Shown: positions 11,695-24,660 of the stretch, piece by piece
How the letters are laid out: every line of letters begins with the position of its first letter
Position numbering within the stretch: position 1 is the stretch's first letter
Assembly: GCA_004009845.1 (NCBI GenBank)
Contig: RMBW01000145.1
Coordinates: 1-60,663 of the forward strand
DNA from: Davidsoniella eucalypti
Taxonomy: Eukaryota > Ascomycota > Sordariomycetes > Microascales > Ceratocystidaceae
Direction of reading: 5' to 3'
Length of the DNA: 60,663 nucleotides
Notes under the pieces: model-generated
Told to the model about the DNA's origin: nothing
Database searches by the model: none
Seen by the model: only the letters and a program-made list of their open reading frames with translations
Translations under genes and position numbers: made by a program

Positions 11695-12524
11695 GACTCA
11701 CGACGATATCGACGAGGCGGCAGAGATGGGACGGGGATGCGGATGGCCGGATGATAGATTATCAAAGAAGTCTGTTGACGAGCCCAAAGTTAGGTATTAG
11801 TCACGGCCTAAGAGCTGAAGAGATATAATAATAAACAACGTTGTTTTGATAAGTAGCAAGAAATCTCAAAGAAAAACTCACGCTAGAAAGTCCAACGGAA
11901 AGCTCCAGAGTTTATGGGCAAATCTAGGAATAGCTTGGAAGAGTTTCAATTCAATGCGGCGTCTCAGAAAAATAAATAAAAATACAGGATTCTCTGACAC
12001 AAAAAAAGGCAGCTATTCTGCTTATCTTCATACACTTATTGGCTTGGGCATAAAAACACAGCCAAACTAATCGTTATTATCTGGAAACTGCCCTTGTGTT
12101 AGTCCGATTTCTTTCAAAATACAGTCACAAATCGCGGGGCAAATTTACTCATAAATCGCAGCAGGAGCAGATTGACAGGGATCACGTGGGGCTCTAGACT
12201 TCACAAGGTGTAGTAGGGTTAGAGATGTAAGCCACTCCAACCCTATATCGTTTCAACATTAGCATTCGCAGTGCTTGGCTCTTGACGGGAAACTACATGT
12301 AGTTTGTTATTCTTTTATATTATTCCGTAATGACTTGAACACAAAATGCAAAAGTCCGTTCCCCTTTCAATGAATACTAAAACCAAGAAAAGCAAGAAGA
12401 AAAAAAAAGAAGCCTATTTAGGCTTTATACCCGGAAAATGCAACCTGATATAATACAAAGTTGAAGCGGCAAAACAAACTCCTGACTTCTACTTTTGTGA
12501 CTGAACTCAACAAATATATTCCGC
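11695..12524 (-). promoter_or_regulatory. MetRS upstream region with E-box and AACCCTA motifs
   Basis: The 830 bases between MetRS and ETF-QO contain CACGTG at 12183-12188, TAGGGTT at 12214-12220 and AACCCTA at 12239-12245, the last two in opposite orientation. A 16-bp perfect palindrome AAACTACATGTAGTTT lies at 12290-12305. CACGTG is the site of Cbf1-type bHLH factors, and AACCCTA resembles the telo-box found in translation-gene promoters. Assignment to MetRS is by position; the distal part is also the 3' flank of ETF-QO. Confidence 0.4.
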
Positions 12525-14528
12525 CTATGTCATGTAGTATTTAGGACCTTCACCGCCCTGGGGGACCTGCCAGTTGATGTCCTGCTCAGGCGCCTTGATA
12601 TCGCACGTCTTGCAATGGATGCAACTAGAAGAAGAGAAAACAATGTTAACTAGAGAACAAGAACATAATGAGGGACCAAGGTAAAGTGCTTACTTTTGTG
12701 AGTTGATCTGGAAACGCACGCCATGTTTCTTGGTATCGTCTTCGACGTATTCGTAGACACCAGCTGGGCAGAAACGTGCCTCTAGGCCCTGATATTTGGG
12801 CCATGTAGAGTCGGTGTGGGCGTCCCAGTCCTTGACTTGCAGATGGACTGGCTCGTCTTCCTCGTGCATGGTAGCAGTACGTGAGACGCTAGTCAGCAGA
12901 TCAAACGTAATCTTTCCGTCTGGCTTGGCGTATTCGATCTTGGGGCAATCGCTGGCCTTCTTGGTGTTGGCGTGATCCGCCGTGCCGTGCTGCAATGTCC
13001 ACGGCGTACGGCCGCGTAGAATAAATGCCTCTAGACCGGAGTACATCATACCGCCGTACATACCGAGCGGCGAGTGGAACGATGGGCGCATGTTGCGCAC
13101 CTCGTAAAGTTCTTTCCAGATGCTGCTGTTACGCAGGCTCTCTTCGTAGTCGTATAGAAAGGTGGAGGAGGTCGACTCGCCGGCGCCTGAGAGCGCCTTC
13201 CATGCAGCCTCGGCTGCTAGCATTCCGGACTTCATAGCGTTGTGTGTGCCCTTGACCTTGGGCACGTTGACGAAGCCGGCAGAGTCACCAATCAGAGCAC
13301 CACCAGGGAAGGCAACCTTGGGAATCGACTGGAAGCCACCCTCAATCAATGAACGGGCACCATAAGAGATGCACTTGCCGCCTTCGAGTGACTCGCGGTA
13401 GAGAGGGTGCAGCTTCATCTTTTGGAATTCCTGGTATGGTGAGATCCACGGGTTCGAGTAGTCTAGTGAGATGACCAGGCCGATGCTGACTAGGTTTTCA
13501 CCAAAGTGGTACATGAAGCCACCTCCATATGTGTCGTAGCTGAGCGGGTAGCCCATCGAGTGCGTGATGGAGCCTTTCTCGAACTTGGCCGGGTCGACCT
13601 CCCACACCTCCTTGATGCCTAAGCCATATGTCTGGTGCTGGCTGTCGCGGCGCAAGTCGAACTTGTTGATGACCTGCTTGCTTAGACTGCCGTGGCAGCC
13701 CTCGGCGAAGAAAGTGACTTTGGCGTAGAATTCCATACCGCGCTCATACGAATCCTTGGGCTTACCGTCTCTGCTTAGACCTAGATCGTTGGTGGCCACA
13801 CCCTTGACAGATCCGTCGGCATGGTACAGAACCTCAGACGCCGCAAAGCCGGGATACACCTCAACACCGACCTCTTCGGCGCGCTCACCTAGCCATGCGG
13901 TGAACTGGTTCAAGCTGACGATATAGTTGCCATGGTTGTGCATCTGCGGTGGCGTTGGCACTGGCAGCGACATGTTCTTCAGTAGGAAGCGCATGCGGTC
14001 GTTGCCAGCTGGTGTCGCGTGCTCGAACCGGTTCGGGTTTGCCTCGTCTAGCCAGTCGGGAATTAGCTCTTCGATAGCACTGGGTTGTATCACGGCGCCA
14101 GACAGGATGTGGGCGCCCACCTCGGCAGCCTTTTCCAGCAACAGCACACGGAAGTCTTCGTTGCCAGCCTCGTTAGCTAGCTGCTTGAGGCGAATGGCTG
14201 CAGCCAGCCCGGCAGGGCCACCGCCGATGATGCACACATCGACCTCGTCTGACTCGCGCTCGATGATCGTGGGGTCGAAGTCGTCATCCGATCCACGGGC
14301 CGTCGTTGTGCTAAAGGCTCTAGGTGGCGACAAAGACGCAAAAGTGGAAGAGGCCCATAGTGGCCGTCTATGTTGGCGCAGCTGGCGAGGCGCTGAATCT
14401 GACGAGGTAGAGGAGCTGTGGAAGGTCGAGATTGCCCGTAGCGCTGATGATGGAGCAAGGCGGGCGAGGTGAAGGCGCGAGAGCGAAGAGTGCTGTAAGC
14501 CGCGTCTAAGCGGAACCGAGGACGACAT
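12525..14528 (-). CDS. Electron-transfer flavoprotein-ubiquinone oxidoreductase, mitochondrial
   Basis: Exons are complement of 12694-14528 and 12525-12624, 644 residues. The first ~75 residues are rich in Arg/Ser/Leu and fit a mitochondrial presequence. The FAD-binding motif GGGPAGLAAAIRL follows DVCII near residue 100. The terminal 4Fe-4S cluster cysteines are RFCPAGVYEY and, across the intron, NCIHCKTCDIK, so the second 100-nt exon is essential. The enzyme takes electrons from ETF (fatty-acid and branched-chain amino-acid dehydrogenases) and passes them to ubiquinone at the inner mitochondrial membrane. Length and C-terminal motif match the family (about 600-650 residues). Homologue in yeast: Cir2. 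The start is the first ATG of the open frame and begins the presequence. Confidence 0.96.
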
Positions 14529-15672
14529 GCTGAAGGCGTATTGGCTGAGGGTTGCTTATGTCTGTGAAAGAGATATGTAGAGGATAGATGGGCGGTAGTT
14601 GATGCTGTGAAGTGGTCGTCGGTTATATATATGTATATCTAGAGGATGTACGTTCTATAGACAAAAGAAATGTAAAATTAAAGAAGAAGCCAAGATAAAC
14701 AGAGAACGGTGGTCTGAACTTGGACTAATACAAGGAGCAAAAAAATGAGACCGATACTAAACGGGCAGGAGTCCCAAGTTCGTTCAAGAGCTGGAAATTC
14801 CCAGACGTTTGGTTGACGCCTTATTCTTGGCTTGAACAAAGGAAACGGTATTTTTTTGTTCTGTTTTCTTCGCGGGGTGGAACCAAAGCGAGGCCAGTTT
14901 TTTTTCTTTCTTTCTGTTATTCAACGGAATGCGGAATCGTCATTCCAACCAGAAGCTTAAACGGCACTCAAAATCGGCGTAAGAAGAAAGGCAAAATGTC
15001 CGATTGGCTTAATTAAGTCTTTGTATTTCGTCGTTTAGGTTTCTTTATTATGGGCTTGAAGCAGCCATTGCAGCTTCTCGGTGGCAGTTTCCAACTAGGA
15101 CACGTTCTAGGCACAAAAAATAGAGTACTGCCTGCTTCATAGGTGGATTTCCCGTCTTCGATATCACCCCAAAGCATGTTTAGCCGAGTCCAGCCGATCC
15201 AGCCTAGATACACAATATCTCAAGCAAAACGGTCTCCAAAGCTTCCAATATTGTTGCTCCCCGAAACGTGCCTTTAGAGGCGTCCATACAGATAATTGTG
15301 TATCATGGTAAACCATGGCAAGGTCTTGGTTGTTGAAATGCGGCAGGAACTTCCTCTACGGCATGTGATAAGTGGTGATTTTCAATTCTCGGCTCCTGAT
15401 AGGCTCGTCAAGCTAGTATAATATTTTTTGCCCTATTGTGATAACAACCCTAAATGTGATGCTAATATAACCCTTTTTCACGCCATCATCTCACGATACC
15501 TCATGGCTCAAGACAATCCGATTCTGCGGCCACTAAATCACGCCTTGTATTTAAACGTCGGTCCGTTGCGCTACAAAGAGGTTGCGTTTTCAGGAAAACT
15601 TCCGATGTCGCCGACCCACTCCGCCGGATAGGATTTTTAGACAGGGCTAAAATGATGCTATAACCCTAGGTC
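14529..15672 (-). promoter_or_regulatory. Region upstream of ETF-QO
   Basis: Of the 1.1 kb between ETF-QO and the GH92 gene, the part near 14529 is the likely ETF-QO promoter. AACCCTAA at 15446-15453 and AACCCTA at 15662-15668 lie at its far end, the latter only five bases from the GH92 stop and so probably in its 3' UTR. No coding region or RNA gene was recognised. Confidence 0.35.
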
Positions 15673-18621
15673 TTATGGGGGGGTTTGCTTTAGTTTTAGT
15701 GAAGCAATCGGCACAGGCGGGTAACTTGGTGGCAGATCACCGGGCGCTGTGCCCCAATGACCCTCGTAGCGACCGACAGTCAATTCAAGGATCCCGCCAT
15801 TGACGAAGAAGTCATGCGAGATCCAGTTCTTGGTGTATGGCTTGCCGTCCAGAGTAGCCTTCTGGATATAGATTCCTTCACCACTACGGCGGATGACAGC
15901 GTCTGGGGCCCCGTCAACTAGACTGCGCAGACGCACTTCGCGGAAGAAGGGAGCCGAAAGCAGATACACGCTTTGGCCGGCAACAGGAAAGAAGCCCATC
16001 ATGACCATACTGGAAAAGGCACCCATAGCACAGTCGTCGTTTCCGGGAATACCATTGATCGAGGCGTTGAACTGGGCAGGAATATACTGATGGATCCAAT
16101 GAGCGCTGAGGGCGGGTCGTGCGGCATAATGGAACTGGTAGACAGTCAGGAAGGACTGTTCGTTGCCCATGTAGGCAATGCCGCTCTCGTGGAAGAAGTG
16201 CAGGCGCGACACGAAGGCATCAACACCGCCTAGTGTACGGATCAGGCCGGCCATATCTTGCGGCACGTAGAAAGTATAGAGCCACGGCGAGCCCTCGTAT
16301 GTGTGCAGCCTCGTGTCGAAATAGCACTTGTGCATCTCATCGATTGGCGAACACGTGCGCACCGGCTGGTAGCCAAAGCTGCCGTTCATCAGCCGTGGCA
16401 TCAGGAAGCCCTTGAAGCCTGAGCGCTGCTCGATGAGTTGTACGTCAGTTGTACCCTCTAGCTTGGAATCCGGAGCCGGCTCATGGTATATGTCTTCCTG
16501 GTCCGGATTCCATAGGTTCTTCCAGAAGCCACTGCGATTCATGTACTTTTTCTCGTCATCGGGAAATCCGAGCCCGCGTGACAGGTGAGCAATGCAGAAG
16601 TCATCATAGGCGTATTCTACGGTGCGTGATACTGTTCGTGAGTGTGGTCCTATCGACACATGGTCTTTGTGGTCCATGGCTAGATAGCCATACTCGAACC
16701 ATGAGTCCAAGTTTCCACGGCCTTCTAGGCCCCAGTTGGGCGGAGATACTAGCTAATGTTAGCACCATTGACTGCTACTATCTAATCAAGACCGTGCCAT
16801 CTACGTACCTTCTGCATCCGAGACCACAGCCTCGTATGCCAGAGTCCAGTTGACGCCATTGGTGATGTTCTTGAGGAAAGCGTCGGCAATCACGACGTCG
16901 GCATTCGATCCGCCCTACCATCCCAGTTAGCCACTGTCATGGTTAGTGTTAAACTATACTGTCGTACCTGAGTAAAGCCTTTGGAGAATTGCATGCGGCA
17001 GTCGGGTAGTTTGCCTTCGTGCTTGTAGATATCCAACAGCGCCCGGACCATTTCAGTCTGTGCCACAGGGTCAACGATAGTGAGCAGCGGATGCTGAGCA
17101 CGGAACGAGTCCCAAATACAGTAGAAGGAGTCGAAGTATGGCTCCGTCGACTCCCACATTGGATTCTCGCCCGTGTAGTTTTGCGGCGACAGCAGTGACC
17201 GATACATGCCGGACCAGAACACAGTGCGCATTTCTGTATCGACACCAGTACTATCAACTTGCACAGCGGCCAGTTTCTCGCGCCAAGCATTCTCAGCCGC
17301 AGCGCGAGTTTGGGTAAAGTCAAAACCGGGAATCTCCTTCTCGGCACTGCGGCATGCTTGTTCTTCGCTGACAAAGCTGACGCCTACGCGGACTAGGAAC
17401 TCGTGTTCGGCGGCGTCTGCTCCGTTTGCTGGGTTGAACTGGATCCATACACCACGAGAGCCGCCGCCGGACTGGTTCACGATGTTGTCGGGTAGTGCTG
17501 ATTCGCCGGGATACACGGCCTCGTTAGAGAACGTGCCCGTAGCCTTGACGGAGGACGACGCACTATATACATCGGCGCAGAAGTACGCCTTGTAAAGGCC
17601 TTGGCCGAAGCTGGGCCGGAACTTGCCCCAGCCCTGCATCCGCCGTAGAACGTTCTTGTTGCCCTGTGTGCTAGTCTTGGTAATAGTGGCACCACCTACA
17701 CCGCGGCTTTCACCAAGGTCGGCTACGTCGATGAGGAGTAATGGTGAGGCACCAACCGTTAGCGTATGGCCCTGCCGCATGTATGGCTTAGGTGCCGCCG
17801 GTGACCTAAACCGAAACAGGTTGGTATGCATAGTAGATGTCATCTCGACGTTGACGCCAGATGTCAGGCCAATGGAGAAATAGCCCGGAGCTGCGTGCGC
17901 CGAGTCAGGCTGGCGCACCTGGTAGCGTGCCATTGGCATAAACTTGCACTGTGATGGTTCGTCCTCCGGACATCCGGGATGTAGCCATAAGGGAAAGTTA
18001 CCCATAGATGGGTTCTGGCTGTAGGTCAGCTTTTGGTCTTGTTGCTACATAATCGAAGGTCGGTATTAGAAAAGACTTACGCCTCCAGTTCCTATAGATG
18101 GTGAGCGTTAGTATAATGCGACAGCTAGTATTGCCTATTCAACAAGTGCGACTTACCCGAGTCATGCATCTGACTAAAGCCTTGCACCGGATTATCGTCG
18201 GACACAAACCCTGCCGCGTTCTCAGCACGCGAGGCCGTATCTGCACACGGCTTGGCCATGCCTTTATTGATGGAGTTAGTCGGTCGTTCTGGCCTTGAAT
18301 AGCCATGACAGAAGATGGAAACTCACCATAGGGCAGTGATGGGCCGGGGAACACATGGCCTATATGGCTAGTCAGTTACTGTCTTTCTAGTGCTCCAAGA
18401 CAAAAGGAGATCGCAATACCTCCGTTAGTCGTGCCGATTAGTGGGTTGATGTATTGCAAAATATCATCGCTGTCCGGAGTCGACACAAACCCCGATGGTA
18501 ACCCTAATCCGGAGGGAGAGCCCAATGGTGTGGTCCCGGTGAAGTAGAAAAGGCCGGCAAGTGCCAAAATAAGCGCCAGCGTGCCGCGTACCGGCTTGCT
18601 CAAGCGAATACCGGCAGGCAT
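15673..18621 (-). CDS. GH92 alpha-1,2-mannosidase, membrane-anchored or secreted, seven exons
   Basis: Exons are complement of 18420-18621, 18327-18359, 18157-18261, 18081-18091, 16968-18014, 16809-16914 and 15673-16748. They join in frame to 859 residues. Residues 13-31 are hydrophobic (signal anchor or signal peptide). Family motifs run in order: INPLIGT, HVFPGPSLPYG (33-nt exon), FSQMHDSGTGG (ending in the 11-nt exon), GFTQGGSNADVV across the fifth junction, the EGRGNLDSWFEYGY segment after the sixth junction, and GIPGNDDCAMGAF with GFFPVAGQ near the C-terminus. GH92 enzymes are Ca2+-dependent exo-mannosidases that trim alpha-mannosides from N-glycans or mannan. Every intron has GT-AG ends. 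The join FSQMHDSG-TGG-NPSMGN proves the micro-exon. Substrate linkage cannot be set from sequence. Confidence 0.93.
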
Positions 18622-19409
18622 CTAGGCTATATTGGGACTTAGTAAATGCCTGGGTTTTTGCTCTAGACAGGAGTCGAAATTTGCGTTGTAGACTATGATC
18701 TGGCCAGTATGTTGTTGGGTCTTCGAGGTAGAAACTGTCGAGTCTTTTAATGCCACACTTTTTCTCTTGTCATGTATGGAAGACTTGATTTTGCGTGTTC
18801 ACTTTAGCGTTGTATTTGGGAGAGAGGAAAGGGAAAATATAAATGTGCTATCCTCTAGTAATGGCGGTCGGTGCAACTTTGTGCTGGGCCTTAATAAATG
18901 AAACAGCGCTTGGAGAAAGAATATCCCCAGATTTTATCCTAGCGAATGCTACCACTACTGTGCTCATCAGCACAAGAAGAGGAAGAGCAAAAACGGTAAG
19001 AGAAACGGCCCGTTCTGTTCTCTGACAAAGTAAGCTCTTTATAAATATACCATTTTCCCATAGTCAATCGCGTTTCGTTTTCCGTTTAGGCTTGGATCTC
19101 GACAAGACGTTTCATGCCCGTCACGTACATAAACATGTATAATAGAGCGACAGCGGGACATAGACCAACTACAACTATTACCCAGTTCTTTGCATGATTC
19201 CAGTTTTTAGGCCTATGATTATTATTACCGCTAACTACGAACCTTTTTTTTTAACATGGGTTGAGAGACATACTAAAGCACTCTTGGAAGCTCTGGTGAT
19301 GGCTGCAAATGTATCTCTAATATAATGAATTATTATACTATGTATAATCTATCAGGTCTATGGATTTGCTATCCTAACTAAGTAAGCTCGTTGAACGTCT
19401 TGTCGCTGC
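18622..19409. other. Intergenic between GH92 promoter and HECT-ligase 3' end
   Basis: About 790 bases. The part next to 18622 should hold the GH92 promoter, though no clear TATA box or known site is seen. The part next to 19409 is AT-rich with a T9 run near 19244 and fits a 3' UTR. No gene found. Confidence 0.5.
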
Positions 19410-22400
19410 TTAGCTAAGTTCGAAGCCAGCCCCGCAATTGATGGCGTATAGAAGCTTGCTGCGCATCACATCCTTGCTTTGGTACGGCGGAAGCTTGAGC
19501 AGGTTCATGCAAGTCGACGCACTAGGTAGTCTGTCAAAGTCTTCCGAGGACTTCGAGTCGCGAATTGCAAATCGCGGTGTCAACTGCGAGAAGCCCAGGA
19601 GCGGTGCGCGGGGTACCGATGTGGCGAACTGTAGGACCAGCCGTCGCTCCTGTTCACTAAACTCCTCCATGACCTCCCAGAACATTTGGATCACCGGGTG
19701 TTCTAGTTCATCATCGCCAATGACATATATGCCACTGTACACCGTACTCGCCCGCCAATCACGGAGGTCGACCTTCGAAGAATCGCCGCCGACTACTCGT
19801 TGAATCTCCCACTGGTTGAACATGGAGAGCCACGTTGGCTCGATGACTGTCCAAAGGCCCCGCAAGAATGCTTGTGAAATCTTTTGGGATTGCATCACTA
19901 ATCGGTGTCGTGCGAAGTAGGAGGAATAGAGCAGTCGGTTTTCATTGGTGACTAGTATCTGGTCTCCTCCGGGAATCAGATTGCGGCTGAGATAAACTGC
20001 TTTGTGGCCCTTCATAACTGCTTTATCGCTGACTGAAAAGTCGAGGCCAAGCTCCGATGCATCAGCCGCATTCTTGAGCATCACTAGGCCCTCGTATGTT
20101 TGCTCGTCAAGATCGCGAAGGTCGTTGACATTGCCCTTGTATCCATTCTCGCCTCCCAAGCCCATTGTCCATTTTAGTATGAAGAAAGGCGCAAAGCTGA
20201 CGTCGATGAGTATACCCTCATATATACACTTGCCCAGTAATCGCCCGATGAACTCGTACCGATCCAGAAGATTTTGAATAGGCTTACATCGCTTATCCAT
20301 ATCCTCTGGTGACTCTGCTTTTTTTGCATGCTCCATCAACCAATCATACGGCGCAGGATCGGGATAGTATTGATTCTGTGTGTTGGTAGTGAAAAGTCCA
20401 GAATCTGCAAAGGCCTCCTTGATAACACTAATAAGGAATTCTTTTGTGACACCGCCACCGTCAATACCTGCTTCGTTGGCCCCAAATCGATCAACAAAGG
20501 AAATCGACAACGGATTCTTTATGCCCCCTCTCATATTCCACATCTCCTCAAAAGCAGAATCCAATACTTGTTCTCGCCTAATTGTCACATCCTGGCCACG
20601 TAGGAAGGCTTCGTCGTTTGAGTTGAGACGTGCACGCAAAGCTTCTCGGTTCACTACTCCCTGTCGTGTCTTCATCTTGTCGAGCTGGACAAACTTGCGC
20701 AAAAGTTCAACCCGCGTAGAAAATGGAATCACAAACGGCATATTACGAATGACTGCTAGCCGAGGTCCAATCATGGATTTCATGCGTACTCGCTGCATCT
20801 CCGAAGAGTGCCGCTCTTGCAGCCTAGCTTGTGATATGATCCCTCTTTCAGATCGGCGAACACCACCATAACCTCGAAAATCATATATGTTGACCGTGTC
20901 ATCTGCGTCTATCACAGGAGAATCTTTGCCTGAGCTAGACTGTCGCTCATGTTCCAGAACTACGTCCGTCACAAAGCCAACCATGTTGAACTTTGAAGTC
21001 ATCAACCAGTGGTTGTCGGGGAGAAAATGCCGCCGTGAGTCACGCTCGTAGATCATCTTTAACGCCGATGTCATGATACGTTTGAAATGATTAAGGTCTA
21101 GTTTGAAAACCGTGCTTCTTGGTGTGGTATCGATGGTGCTTGATTGCTGTCTATGGCTGGGGCTACTGCTAGAGCCAACATCAAAGCTCCAGGATATATT
21201 TTCTGAACGTTGGCTTGGGTTTCGGGAAGGTCGTTGTGGTGAGCTAGGTTGATCATCCTCAAGATCAGCTGCATTGTTGAACAGCGGGAATGACATCTCA
21301 CAAAGGAATCGCGATAGTGCGGAGACTCTAGCCTTTGGTAGATTGCATGTCTGGATCCGTGGCGTTTCATTTGTGATCGCTGCATCTGGCAGAGCGAGAC
21401 GTGAGAAGAAATCACCATCATCAGTGAGTCTTAGCATGAAAGTGTAAAGATTTAGAGTGAAGAGAATGATCCGCCAGTCGCTCTCCGAGGAATCGTCGCT
21501 GGCTTGAGATTTGAAATATTTTCGGATGGTGTCCACTGGGTCAAGTGAGGATGACACGACATTGCGATATGTTTCGGTATTGAACATCATGTTGAGAAAA
21601 TGCTGGAGTAACGGCTGTGTGCCATATGGTGTAGTGATGTTACTTAAGAACAGGCGTAAACTGATGTCGTCCCGACGCTTCGGGAAGCATTGGAATAAGC
21701 ACATCATATAGCCCGCAATATTGCTTGTCATGGCATATAGCTCGGAAGGCGACTTTTCAGCATCTCTGTTCTATAGTCAGCATTTCTAAATGTCATGGCG
21801 AAGAAATGAAGTATAGCATGGGTTACATACAAGTTGAAGCTATTCACAAACGACTCAATCGGTGTCTGTGAGGTCAAAGACTCTAGTCTTTCTAGTACAT
21901 ATGATGGTATCTCCTTGTAGCTTTCTAGTGGAGAATGTTCAATTTTTCTAGCCTCCTCTTCGTCGCTGTCTGAAATGTAGTCATAGTCTTGTTGTGATAG
22001 TGATTGATCTGGAGGGCGATTGCCCTCGAGGCGGGGTGCTAGATCACTAATCATCAATAACAGAGACTCCATGAATTTTCCTCGAGTCAAGTCATATTCT
22101 GCTTCTAGTCCCAGAACGATGGAATGCGCAACGAGCCATACATCGAGATGATTTGTGGCTAGAGACTTTGCCTTGTCTAGGTAGCAACGATTTATAGTCT
22201 CTGATAATAGCCCGATATCGACCGTGACAGCCAGAGACTTGATGATAGGTCTAGTTGCCACAGTGCTTTCGTGGACAAGAAAGCTGAAGATGAATGACTC
22301 ATACAGCTCCTGTATGTAATCTAAACGCATGTCAGTATATTGCCATATTTAGTGCGGACATTTTTTTTCTATTGTAATACCTTTCATATGGGGGAAATCT

Positions 22401-23098
22401 ACCGCTATTTGAAATGGGACTTCCAAGGCTTTGGTCCAAGCATCTCGTGAATCAGCATCAAGTTCCGCCAAGCTTTGGACATCAGCAATCAACGTAAAAT
22501 ATCTATGCAAATATGGCTTGAAGGCCACGCTCGATAGAGACACGGAAACAACCAAGCCATAAAATAGACTTTTGAACGAATCTGTGTTTTCAGCACTGCT
22601 ACTAGCAGCTCTCCCGAGTTGAATAGCTGTAATAAGCTTGTCTGCTAATACTGAAAATCGGATTTCATCACGCATGCGAGACACTACATTCGGTCCTAGG
22701 ACACGCATATCGCGAGTGACAGCTAGAATACGAGCTTGATCGTCTTGATTTGGCCTAAAGGTCGAGGAAATCAAGGGGATAGCATCTTTGAGTCGTCGGG
22801 GAATATCAAGGCTTGGCCGGCTATTGTCATCAACAAAAAGCTGGTCAAACACCTTGAGTCGGGACCTCCGCAGCAAAGCTCTCACTTTGTAGCCACGCCA
22901 TACTTTCTGTACAACTCTAGCGGCATCCAGCTTCTTCTTTTCCTGTATGCGTCGCTTTCTCTTTTCTTCAGCCTTGGAAATGGCATCCGTGGCACCAAAG
23001 CCGGACGACGGGGCCCACGCCGACTGCGCGCTTTTGTTTCGGCCGCTTAGGTTGACGTTTCGCGGCCGACGCGAGTTGCCGCTAAATGTTGGTATCAT
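19410..23098 (-). CDS. IQ-motif HECT E3 ubiquitin ligase (Hul5/UBE3B/UBE3C group)
   Basis: Exons are complement of 22381-23098, 21827-22320 and 19410-21770, 1190 residues. The N-terminus MIPTFSGNSRRPRNVNLSG is the conserved fungal start, so an upstream in-frame ATG was not used. A basic helix and IQ motif (VVQKVWRGYKVRALLRRSR, about 62-80) precede a long helical region. The HECT domain fills roughly the last 370 residues and includes FGANEAGIDGGGVTKEF and IPGGDQILV. The catalytic cysteine is Cys1158 in STCMNLLKLP. Hul5-type ligases extend ubiquitin chains on proteasome-bound and misfolded cytosolic proteins. The second intron is the least certain junction: I chose TAT|GTAACC to CTATAG|AAC, and a GTATGT donor two codons earlier with an ACAG acceptor is an alternative that changes only two or three residues. 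Confidence 0.92.
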
Positions 23099-24660
23099 CG
23101 TTAGGCTAGCAAATAAGGCTCGCGCGGGCACGGAGGGACAATAGGCAACCAAGGCGATAAATGGATTGATTCAAAGCCCATCAAAGCCTATTTGCATAAA
23201 TAGAGAAACGAGCGGTTTGTTTCACGGCGAAATCAGAAATGGATATGGCAAGGTATATATGATAGATTATACACTGAGAGATTAGATTTCAGGTATAAAA
23301 GGGATGGAATGGAAGAAAAGCTGATACTATTGATGTTTGAGATTATGAGGCGTGCAAAACAATGATGGTGGGCTACCAGCAATAGACGGTAGTAATTACG
23401 TAGATAATTAGGCTAGGCTGCATAACCTAGTGTGGGGACGATGGGCGTCGTTGCTGTTAATGTGAAGATAGTAGGGTTTGATATATGATAAGGGTTAGAA
23501 GGTACAAATCTAGGGTTCCCACAGGAGAGAGAGCCCCTCCATGACAAGGAATGGAGGGGCAGAAAAAAACAGGTAATGCTAGAACATAGCCTGAGAAGTT
23601 GTTATCACATCGCTTATATGTACATTAGACTTGTTCCATCATGCATCTTAAGTGCCTGCGCATATTTTTGTATGTCTTTGGTCCAGGAACACTACGACCT
23701 AGAAAGCATTAAAACTTCCATGAATGCATTGAGCCATCTCACCGCCATTTATCCTGCCCCAAGGGCTGGCTTTGGTAGACAGCTTAATGACTAAGCAAGC
23801 ATAAGTATGTAACTAGCTGTATTGCGATGCCCTGTTTTAACATATTTACAAGTGTTCGAAGATGAAATTCATGGCCTTGCTCGAAGATTGATACTACTGC
23901 GTGTTGTGCAAAGGCTGATATTGTCTTAAGGTATGATTTCTTGTCGGGGAAATTCTGGCTATCATTGTGGCTACGCTCTGGTTCATGATTTTTTTAATTC
24001 ATTTTTATTAAGGTGGAATGGAGCTTTAATACTATGTAGCACCTCGGTATCCTAATACTAGTATACAATGTAAGGTGAAGGACAACCTACTACTCAACAG
24101 TGATAGCCACCGAGATAGAACATTTGTTATGGTTTCGTTATATGCTATTCCTGCGCATTTCAACTTTTAATCAATGACTCAGAGTTTTTGCTTTATTCTT
24201 GCTATCACTAGCTAACTCATCTTCCATTTACAAGCGTCAATTAAGATTTTCTGTGTTGTTTAAAATCAGCAAGTAATTATTTTTGAACTGATTAAAGCCC
24301 CGCTTTTTGGCTAAATACGTGGGCTAGAAGCCGTTCGCAATAACATAAAAAGTGTAAAAGAGGCAAGAAGGAAAAAAAACTCTGATTCAAAACAGATCCC
24401 ACGCAGCCAACTACCCCATACAGCTAGAGCCATCAAGCATTTGTTTGTTGTGGGCTGGTCGCCAGTAACTACCGTAGTAACAAACTAAGTGCTGCGCCTG
24501 CGATTTTTTTTTGAAACGAGTAATGACGAAAAAAAACTTCTACACTACTAGACTATTTTTTCCTCCAGTGGTATAAAAGTTTTCTTTTTCCTTCTTCCTC
24601 CCCAAACCGTTTCGCCAAACCTCTTATCACCATCACCACAAAAACACAAAAAACGAGACT
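23099..24660. promoter_or_regulatory. Divergent promoter region of HECT ligase and PABP
   Basis: Three telo-box-like motifs in one orientation (TAGGGTT at 23472-23478, AGGGTTAG from 23491, TAGGGTT at 23511-23517) cluster within 46 bases, 370-420 bases before the HECT-ligase start. TGACTCA (Gcn4/CpcA type) is at 24175-24181, on the PABP side. A short tandem echo of CCCTCCATGACAAGGAATGG forms an imperfect inverted repeat near 23534-23560. No coding region is supported. Confidence 0.4.
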
